A DNA stretch of 64,000 bases from Mitsuaria sp. WAJ17. Its GTDB lineage: Bacteria > Pseudomonadota > Gammaproteobacteria > Burkholderiales > Burkholderiaceae_C. Position numbers and translations under genes: made by a program. This document shows positions 58,182-64,000 of this stretch, piece after piece. The notes under the pieces were generated by a model. The model was given only the letters and a program-made list of their open reading frames with translations, was not told where the DNA came from and did not search any database. The stretch spans positions 124,001-188,000 of the forward strand of contig NZ_JACJUG010000005.1 of the NCBI RefSeq assembly GCF_014174515.1. The letters are read 5' to 3'. Position 1 is the first letter of the stretch; each line of letters opens with the position of its first letter.

Positions 58182-58943
58182 ATGACCACCCCCATCCGCA
58201 CCCTCATCGCCGACGACGAGGAAGGGCCGCGCGAGCAGCTGCGCGCCGCCCTGCAACGCCTCTGGCCCGAACTCGACATCGTGGCCGCCAGCCGCCATGG
58301 CGTCGATGCTTGGGACGACTTCCTGGCGCACGAGCCCCAGATCTGCTTCCTGGACATCAACATGCCCGGCCTCACTGGCATCGAGGTGGCTCGCCGCATG
58401 GGCGCCACCGCCCGCCCGCCCCATGTGGTCTTCGTGACGGCCTATGGCGACCACGCCCTGGCCGCCTTCGACACCGGTGCGGTCGATTACGTGATGAAGC
58501 CCGTGGAGGACGCCCGCCTGTCGCAGGCCATCGAGCGGCTGAAGGCCCGGCTGCAGCAGCCCGCCCCCGACCTCCAGGCCCTGCTCAAGCAGCTCCTGCC
58601 CATGGCTGCGGCCACGCCCAAGGCCCGCCTGATCCAGGCCTCCCTGGGGCGCGAGGTCAAGATGATCGATCCGCAGGACGTGGTCTATTTCGAGAGCGAC
58701 AACCGCTACACCCGCGTCGTCTACACCGGCGGCGAGGCCCTGATCCGCACGCCGCTGAAGGAACTGCTGGCCTCGCTGGACGCCGAACTCTTCTGGCAGG
58801 TGCACCGCTCGGTGCTGGTCAACAGCCGCTGCATCGCAAGCGCCGTGCGCATCGACGAAAACACCATGCAGCTGACGCTCAAGGGCCGAGAAGAGAAGCT
58901 GCCGGTGTCGCGCCAGTTCCAGGGCCTGTTCAAGGGACAGTGA
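58182..58943 (+). CDS. LytTR family response regulator
   Basis: A 253-residue regulator. The receiver domain has LIADDEEGPREQL, phospho-Asp in CFLDINMPGLTG and Lys in YVMKPVED. The C-terminal LytTR DNA-binding domain (about 150-250) includes VVYFESDNRYTRV, FWQVHRSVLVN and the terminal KLPVSRQF. LytTR proteins bind direct repeats upstream of targets, often for exoproducts or membrane transporters; the target here is unknown. The ATG has GGAGAGAGG upstream. It is the only regulator for two kinases. Confidence 0.93.
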   Translation: MTTPIRTLIADDEEGPREQLRAALQRLWPELDIVAASRHGVDAWDDFLAHEPQICFLDINMPGLTGIEVARRMGATARPPHVVFVTAYGDHALAAFDTGAVDYVMKPVEDARLSQAIERLKARLQQPAPDLQALLKQLLPMAAATPKARLIQASLGREVKMIDPQDVVYFESDNRYTRVVYTGGEALIRTPLKELLASLDAELFWQVHRSVLVNSRCIASAVRIDENTMQLTLKGREEKLPVSRQFQGLFKGQ

Positions 58944-59064
58944 CGCCACGATGAAGGGGCCGCGCGGCGCCTGACGCCCTGGGTGCTGGCACGGGTTCGC
59001 CCCCAGCCGTAAGCGCCTGCCCCCCCCGTAGCATGGCCCCCCCTGCCTCCACAAGACGCACGCC

Positions 59065-60780
59065 ATGGCCGCCGCCCTCCCGACCCCGGACTTCAGTCAG
59101 TTCCTTCGCTACCAGCCCCTTACCGAACTGCTGCAGGCCTATGCCGCGGCATGCCCGCATCTGGTCACGCTGCGCTCCATCGGCCGCAGCCACGAGGCGC
59201 GCGAGATCTGGCTGCTGGCCCTCACCCACGAGGCCACCGGCCCCGACACCGACAAGCCCGCCCTCTGGCTGGACGGCAACATCCACGCCGCGGAGCTCAC
59301 CGCCTCCACCACCTGCCTCTACTACCTGCACCAGCTGCTGAGCCACCACGGGCAGGACAGCGAGGAGGGTCGCCGTGCCACCCGGCTGCTGGACAGCCGC
59401 GTGGTCTACATCGTGCCCCGGCTGAACCCGGACGGCGCCGAGCTGGCGCTGGCGGACCGGCCGCGCCACATTCGCTCCTCCACGCGCCGCTACCCGCATG
59501 ACGAGGACCCGGTGGACGGTCTCACGATGGAGGACGTGGACGGCGATGGCCGCATCCTCACCATGCGCGTACCCGACCCCCACGGCGGCTACAAGAAGCA
59601 TCCCGAGGACCCGCGCCTCATGGTGGCCCGCGAGCCCGGCGAGTTCGGCGGCGCGTACTACCGCCTGATGCCCGAGGGCTTCATCCAGCACTACGACGGC
59701 CTGCAGATCAAGGTCAACGGCGACGTCGAGGGCCTGGACCTCAACCGCAACTTCCCCGGCGGCTGGCGCCAGGAGCACGAGCAGGACGGCGCCGGCCCCT
59801 ACCCCGCCAGCGAGCCCGAGGTGCGCGCCATGGTGGACTTCATCGTGAAGCATCCCAACATCGGCGCTGCCATCAGCTTCCACACCTACAGCGGCGTGAT
59901 CCTGCGCCCCATGGGCAGCTGCGCCGACGAAGACATGACACCCGAGGACCTCTGGCTGATCAAGCAGTTCTCGGCCCTGGGCGAGAAGCACACGGGCTAC
60001 CCCGCCGTGAGCATCTGGCACGACTTCAAGTACCACCCCAAGGACAGCATCAGCGGCACGCAGGAATGGCTCTACGAGCACCTGGGCGCGCTGTTCTGGG
60101 TGGTGGAGCTGTGGAACCCCAACCAGGAGGCTGGCGTCACGGGCTACAAGTGGATCGACTGGTTCCGCGAGCACCCGGTGGAGGACGAGCTCAAGCTGCT
60201 CAAGTGGAGCGACGAGCACTGCGCCGGCCAGGCCCATGTCGACTGGACGCCCTTCCCGCACCCGCAGCTGGGTGCCGTGGAGATCGGCGGCTGGGACAAG
60301 ATGAACTACTGGCGCAACCCGCCGCCCGCCCTGCGCGAGCGTGAGGCCGCGCGCTTCCCCGCCTGGCTGACGCAGATCGGCCTCTCCCTGCCGCGCCTGG
60401 AGCTGCTGCGCACCGAGGTCCGCGCCCTGGGTGCCGACAGCTGGCGCGTGCGCCTGGCCGTGGCCAACAGCGGCTACCTCAGCGCCGCCGTCACCGCCCG
60501 CGCCAAGGAGCGCCAGGTGGTGCGCGGCGTGATCTTCGAGATCCAGCTGCCCACCGACGGCAGCGCCAGCCTCGTCACCGGCAAGGAGCGCATGGAGGGC
60601 CCGCACCTGGCCGGCCACGCACCGCAGGCTTCGCAGCTGAGCTTCCTGCCCACCGAGGAGATCACCGGCGACCGCGCCGTCGCCGAATGGATCGTCCGCG
60701 CCCCGCATGGCACGCGGCTCTCGCTCTCGGCCCGCACGGAGCGGGCGGGGGTGGTGAGGGCGGAGGTGACGCTGGATTGA
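59065..60780 (+). CDS. M14 family zinc carboxypeptidase
   Basis: A 571-residue enzyme without a signal peptide. The zinc ligands are HxxE in GNIHAAELTAS and His in AISFHTYSG; substrate-binding residues lie in LDLNRNFPGGW, and the catalytic Glu is in LFWVVELWNPN. The M14 fold covers about 10-400; a beta domain follows (about 430-571, ELLRTEVRALGADSWRVRLAV). Cytoplasmic M14 peptidases of this type have unknown substrates. Probably monocistronic, 121 bases after the LytTR regulator. Confidence 0.9.
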   Translation: MAAALPTPDFSQFLRYQPLTELLQAYAAACPHLVTLRSIGRSHEAREIWLLALTHEATGPDTDKPALWLDGNIHAAELTASTTCLYYLHQLLSHHGQDSEEGRRATRLLDSRVVYIVPRLNPDGAELALADRPRHIRSSTRRYPHDEDPVDGLTMEDVDGDGRILTMRVPDPHGGYKKHPEDPRLMVAREPGEFGGAYYRLMPEGFIQHYDGLQIKVNGDVEGLDLNRNFPGGWRQEHEQDGAGPYPASEPEVRAMVDFIVKHPNIGAAISFHTYSGVILRPMGSCADEDMTPEDLWLIKQFSALGEKHTGYPAVSIWHDFKYHPKDSISGTQEWLYEHLGALFWVVELWNPNQEAGVTGYKWIDWFREHPVEDELKLLKWSDEHCAGQAHVDWTPFPHPQLGAVEIGGWDKMNYWRNPPPALREREAARFPAWLTQIGLSLPRLELLRTEVRALGADSWRVRLAVANSGYLSAAVTARAKERQVVRGVIFEIQLPTDGSASLVTGKERMEGPHLAGHAPQASQLSFLPTEEITGDRAVAEWIVRAPHGTRLSLSARTERAGVVRAEVTLD

Positions 60781-60892
60781 AGACCGGCAAGACTCCGCCA
60801 AATGTTCGAAAATCGCACAAAGCCTGTTAGAAGTGACAGGATTCCATTCATCACTTCCCGCTCGCTGGCACATAGCGTGTGATTTCTTTCAC

Positions 60893-61671
60893 ATGAAATT
60901 GGTTGCCGCCATTCTTTTCGGCTTGGGATGCATGACCGCCGCCGCACAAACAGCGAATGACGTATTCCCCAACATTCCATATACGCGGACTACTCGGATC
61001 AAGCTGCTGAAACCAAGCGGCGCGCCAAACTCCGGCAAGACTGCTGCCTTAATGATGAACGATAGCGGCTCCTGCAATACGTCTGAAAATGGCTACTGCG
61101 AGCGCTCCTCGGACACATATTCCGGGGCGGCTGGACTCCCCTCGAATCCGTCGAGAAAGTGGTGATCTACGGTAAATCGACTCGCGACACGTCAATCTGC
61201 TATGGAGAGGAATGCAGGCAGTACATGCGTTCTCCAGACGAGGTGGTGGAAGCCTCACCGGTCTGGCTAAAGGAAAAGATCATCGAGAAAACCGTCAGCG
61301 ATAACCAGGCGGACGCTTGTTCAGCAGCGAAGAGCTCTCTGGCCACCGATGAGCAATAGCAGACCCTTCAGACCACGACCAGCCACGCTGGCACCGACGA
61401 TCGTCAAGTTGCAGCGAGAGCTGCAATGCAAGCGTCAGGTATGGCTTCGTACTTGAGCGGAAAATTCGCCACGTCCGAGGTTGGCCTCGTCGGCTTGATT
61501 CACAAATGGGCCTACCGCCCTAACGGGGGCTATACCGTCACCATCACTTTTTCGGACGGCGGCACTGAACAATACAAATGGGCACTCATGGTAGATGCCC
61601 CGCACAACCCGATCGTGGTGCCCAATACGTTGAAACGAGGCAACGGCGAGTCTCGTTGCCCTATCAATTGA
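60893..61671 (+). pseudogene. Broken gene for a small secreted protein (frameshift plus in-frame stop)
   Basis: A first piece begins MKLVAAILFGLGCMTAAAQ, a good signal peptide, and runs to 61165. Its sequence becomes unlikely after about 61125, where the adjacent frame takes over (GGWTPLESVEKVVIYGKSTR). That frame ends at TAG 61357-61359 and continues directly in the same frame to 61671 with convincing protein (GGYTVTITFSDGGTEQYKW). One frameshift and one stop would therefore restore a protein of about 258 residues. Base composition is much lower in GC than the neighbours. The family is not recognised. It could instead be up to three small genes, but only the first has a signal peptide. Confidence 0.6.
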
Positions 61672-61689
61672 ATTGAGACCTACGGACTC

Positions 61690-62670
61690 ATGACAATCGT
61701 CGCAAAACACGCTTTCAGAGTTGCCTTGTTGATCGTGGCCCTTGGCGTGGCACTCATGTTTCTGACAAGGTCTCAATCAGAATCGCCTGCAACCGAAAGT
61801 TCAACCGATGCACCCTTGCAGGTGACTGGGGCGTCGGTATCGCCATCTGCGGCGCCGTCTGCTGCCAAAAAGGAGCTCTCAAGCACAAGTGCAGAGCAGA
61901 TTGCGACTTCTGCTTGGTCCTCGGCCGTTCTTGGTCTCCGGCATCAAACGCCAGCCATGCTGGTGCACCGCGCCGCCCTGAGCAAATCCCCCCAGGACTA
62001 CTTCGCGGCCCGGATCCAGCTGCAGCGCTGCCTGGACAAGGGCGTGAGCCAGGCCCTGGTCGCGCACGCGGCGCCCTCGGCATCGGAGGCGATGAAGCGC
62101 ACGATCAAGGCGCTGGAGGACCTGTGCCAGGCCCGGGGCGACCGCCGGCAGCTGGCCTATGTGGCGCAGTCCTGGGCTGCCGACTCCCCCGAGCGGCGCG
62201 CCTACGAGGCCCAGCAGCGCCAGGACCACGCCGGGGTGATGGACTACGTGCTGTCCACCGGCTCCGCCGAATTCGCGGCGGAGCTGCTGCCCGGCCACAT
62301 CACCCTGGAACTGCTCGAAGCCCGCGGTCTGCTGCCGCCCCTGAAGCCAGAGGCGGCCGACCTCGAAGGCATGGGGCCGCTCTTCGACCTGGCCAGCGTC
62401 AGTCGCCTGCGCGACCAGTTCGCGCTGTCCCGCGTGGTGGCCATCTGGTCCTGCACGCGACTGGGCACCTGCGTGGAGGAGGCCCAGCTGGCCTATCAGT
62501 GCCATGCGCTCAACCTGTGCATCGACGACCTGCGGGACTTCCCCGAACAGAAGGTCTTCAATCGCAGCCCGGTGGATCCCAACGGATCGCCCAGCTTTGC
62601 CTGGGTCTCCCGCGCACGCTGGGCCCAGATCCAGCAGGCGGTCAACCAGCTGCTGGGCGGCTTGCGCTAG
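61690..62670 (+). CDS. Hypothetical membrane-anchored protein
   Basis: A 326-residue protein of unknown function. An N-terminal membrane anchor (about 10-27, VALLIVALGVALMFL) is followed by a Ser/Ala/Thr-rich linker (about 28-75), then a helical domain with two Cys pairs (RCLDKG...LCQARG and SCTRLGTC, YQCHALNLC) likely in the periplasm. The first 260 bases are low in GC like the upstream broken gene; from about 61950 the composition returns to the genome's normal, so the gene looks chimeric. Its TAG is directly followed by the reverse-strand stop of the next gene. Confidence 0.7.
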   Translation: MTIVAKHAFRVALLIVALGVALMFLTRSQSESPATESSTDAPLQVTGASVSPSAAPSAAKKELSSTSAEQIATSAWSSAVLGLRHQTPAMLVHRAALSKSPQDYFAARIQLQRCLDKGVSQALVAHAAPSASEAMKRTIKALEDLCQARGDRRQLAYVAQSWAADSPERRAYEAQQRQDHAGVMDYVLSTGSAEFAAELLPGHITLELLEARGLLPPLKPEAADLEGMGPLFDLASVSRLRDQFALSRVVAIWSCTRLGTCVEEAQLAYQCHALNLCIDDLRDFPEQKVFNRSPVDPNGSPSFAWVSRARWAQIQQAVNQLLGGLR

Positions 62671-63441
62671 CTAGCGCAGCGCCGTCCCCAGCCGCTCCAG
62701 CCAGGCCGCCGGCACCGCCTTGTTGCAGTACAGGTGCCGGGGCACGATGACGGGCGGGTCGCTGAAGTGCAGCAGCTGCAGGGTCTTCTCGCGGCTGGCG
62801 TCGCGGAGGAGCTGGGCCTGCACCTCCTCGGGCGCGGCCGGCATCCAGTCGGCATGGCCGGCCTGCAGCATGCGCAGCAGCTGGCCGACCTCGCCGCTGC
62901 CCTGGGTGACACGGCCAGGGCGCTCGGCGATCAGGGCGTCCAGTTCGGCACCGTAGGAATAGCCCTGCTTGACCAGCATCCGGGCCGGCGAGTCCAGGGC
63001 CTCGCGCAGGCTCATGCCCTCGTGCAGCGGGGCGTCACGGCGGGCGATCATGGCCACGTGCTGGCCGCGGTAGAGCGGCGCGCTGAACTGGCCCCTGGCC
63101 TCGCGGGCCGGGTTGCGGAACCAGCCCACGCCGCAGACCAGATGCTCGCCGTTTTCGACCATCAGCAGCTGGCGCGCCGCCGGCGTCAGCGCCCAGCGGT
63201 GGGGCAGGCCCGTGCGCTCCAGGGCACGCCGAAGGGGCTCGATCACCAGCCCTTGCGGCGGCTGCCGGCCGGGCTGGGGCATGTAGTAGGGCGGGCGGTC
63301 CTGGTAGAGCAGCTCCACCGTGGGCTGCGAGGCTGGCTCGGTGCCGGTGGCAGGAGCAAGACCTGGCCCCAGCGCCAGCAGGCAGACCGCGGCAAACCGC
63401 ACAGCCGGCAGGCCCGCGATCCGGCACAGCCTGCCGCCCAT
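62671..63441 (-). CDS. Periplasmic solute-binding protein (family 3-like)
   Basis: A 256-residue exported protein. The signal peptide ends near APATG. Segments such as VELLYQDRPPYYMPQPG, GLVIEPLRRALERTGLPHRW and SLREALDSPARMLVKQGYSYG match the bacterial extracellular solute-binding protein 3 fold, including a truncated two-lobe type found beside signalling genes. No ABC permease is adjacent. ATG 63441 is chosen; a GTG at 63447 overlaps the esterase stop. One imperfect copy of the dispersed 14-base repeat falls in the signal-peptide region (63356-63370). Confidence 0.75.
   Translation of the reverse strand: MGGRLCRIAGLPAVRFAAVCLLALGPGLAPATGTEPASQPTVELLYQDRPPYYMPQPGRQPPQGLVIEPLRRALERTGLPHRWALTPAARQLLMVENGEHLVCGVGWFRNPAREARGQFSAPLYRGQHVAMIARRDAPLHEGMSLREALDSPARMLVKQGYSYGAELDALIAERPGRVTQGSGEVGQLLRMLQAGHADWMPAAPEEVQAQLLRDASREKTLQLLHFSDPPVIVPRHLYCNKAVPAAWLERLGTALR
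63356..63370 (-). repeat. Dispersed repeat, one-mismatch copy 8
   Basis: GCAAGACCTGGCCCC in the signal-peptide region of the solute-binding protein gene; one mismatch. Confidence 0.5.
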
Positions 63442-63443
63442 GT

Positions 63444-64000
63444 TCACTGCAGCGGGGCCTTGAGCCCCTGTTCCTCGGCTGCCTGCATGGCGGCCCGCCA
63501 GATGCGAGCCGGCACGAAGGTGCTCAGCTGGTGCAGCGCGCGCGCGATCAGCTCGGGGTGCAGCTCATGGCCGATGTCGGGCAGCACATCGGCGGTGACG
63601 TCCGCGCCCAGGGCGACCAGGCGCTTGGCGGCCTGGATCTGGTCCTGGTAGGGCAGCACGCCGTCCTGCTGGCCATGCAGCAGATGCACGGTGACCTCCC
63701 GCGGCGCATGCTCGGGCAGGGTGGCATAGGCGCCGCCGAAGGCCATCACGCGGCCGGCCAGCTCCAGCTCGGCCTGTACGGCTTCAAGGGCCAGCACGGC
63801 CCCCTGCGAGAAGCCGCCCAGGGCCACCTGTTGCCAGGGCAACTCGAAATGCTCGGTCCAGGCCCGGACCAGGGCGATGAAGTCAGGCAGGGCGTCGGCC
63901 ACGCGGCGGGCGTGGTTCTCGTCATTGGCACCGTCCAGGGAATACCACTGCAGGCCGCTGCCGCCGCCGGGAATCAGGTCATAGGCCTCGGGGCCGCTGA
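63444..64000 (-). CDS. Alpha/beta-hydrolase (carboxylesterase/YpfH-like), 5' end outside window
   Basis: The last 185 residues are present and the frame is open to the window edge. The catalytic Ser is in LGGFSQGAVLALEA (GxSxG), Asp in LLHGQQDGVLPY and His in DIGHELHPEL. This is the phospholipase/carboxylesterase branch that includes YpfH. The N-terminal part (before SGPEAYDLIPGGGSGLQWYS) is missing. The stop almost overlaps the start of the solute-binding protein, so the two may be co-transcribed. Confidence 0.85.
   Translation of the reverse strand, partial: SGPEAYDLIPGGGSGLQWYSLDGANDENHARRVADALPDFIALVRAWTEHFELPWQQVALGGFSQGAVLALEAVQAELELAGRVMAFGGAYATLPEHAPREVTVHLLHGQQDGVLPYQDQIQAAKRLVALGADVTADVLPDIGHELHPELIARALHQLSTFVPARIWRAAMQAAEEQGLKAPLQ

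Overview
The window is a chromosomal stretch from a GC-rich betaproteobacterium. The core gene order (fur divergent from bamE-dapB, then an ExbB/ExbD pair, leuS-lptE-holA; lptD-surA-ksgA; lptA-lptB-rpoN; thiL-pgpA-pncC) and the protein sequences point to Burkholderiales, probably near Roseateles/Pelomonas/Mitsuaria. The genus is inferred; no rRNA gene is present to settle it. I see no tRNA, rRNA, CRISPR array, insertion sequence or prophage.

Layout. 1-2.3 kb: end of a ferritin-like gene, a likely small RNA with a pyrimidine-rich loop, and corA. 2.9-5.4 kb: hpf, ptsN, hprK (ribosome hibernation and nitrogen-PTS control) and fur. 5.5-12.3 kb: envelope and translation operon(s) bamE-dapB-exbB-exbD-leuS-lptE-holA. 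12.4-18.3 kb: signalling block with a blue-copper-like periplasmic protein, a GGDEF-EAL enzyme and a large TPR/GAF histidine kinase. 18.4-24.3 kb: hydroxyacid dehydrogenase, pncC, pgpA, thiL and a PAS kinase/FixJ-type regulator pair. 24.5-28.0 kb: maeB and a secreted barnase-type RNase with its barstar inhibitor. 28.7-41.8 kb: outer-membrane assembly and LPS export (ksgA, surA, lptD, lptB, lptA), amgK, rpoN, dsbA, a SPOR protein and argS. 41.9-48.5 kb: a Ser/Thr kinase with a cyclic-nucleotide-binding domain, a triple-repeat PsiF protein, a DUF2214 membrane protein, a LysR regulator and a haloacid dehalogenase-malate synthase G pair. 48.6-53.3 kb: a secreted S9 peptidase and a TonB-dependent receptor with an elaborate leader. 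53.7-60.8 kb: FAD reductase, class II amidotransferase, two LytS-type kinases with one LytTR regulator, and an M14 carboxypeptidase. 60.8-64 kb: a lower-GC patch with a broken secreted-protein gene, an unknown membrane-anchored protein of mixed composition, a periplasmic solute-binding protein and a truncated esterase.

The envelope genes form the main theme. LptA, LptB, LptD and LptE are four parts of the LPS transport machine, SurA and BamE serve beta-barrel assembly, and DsbA makes the disulfides LptD needs. Several promoters share a -10 of the form TAgAAT/TAcAAT, often followed by a GC-rich discriminator. In leuS, argS and the dehalogenase gene this element lies only 6-7 bases before the start codon, which suggests leaderless or nearly leaderless mRNAs.

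The most unusual observations are the pyrimidine-rich-loop small RNA near position 1000, a 14-base sequence (GGGTCAGGTCTTGC) present in six exact copies with two one-mismatch relatives, an intrinsic terminator inside the leader of the TonB-dependent receptor, and the broken low-GC gene near 61 kb. None can be called a new system from sequence alone.
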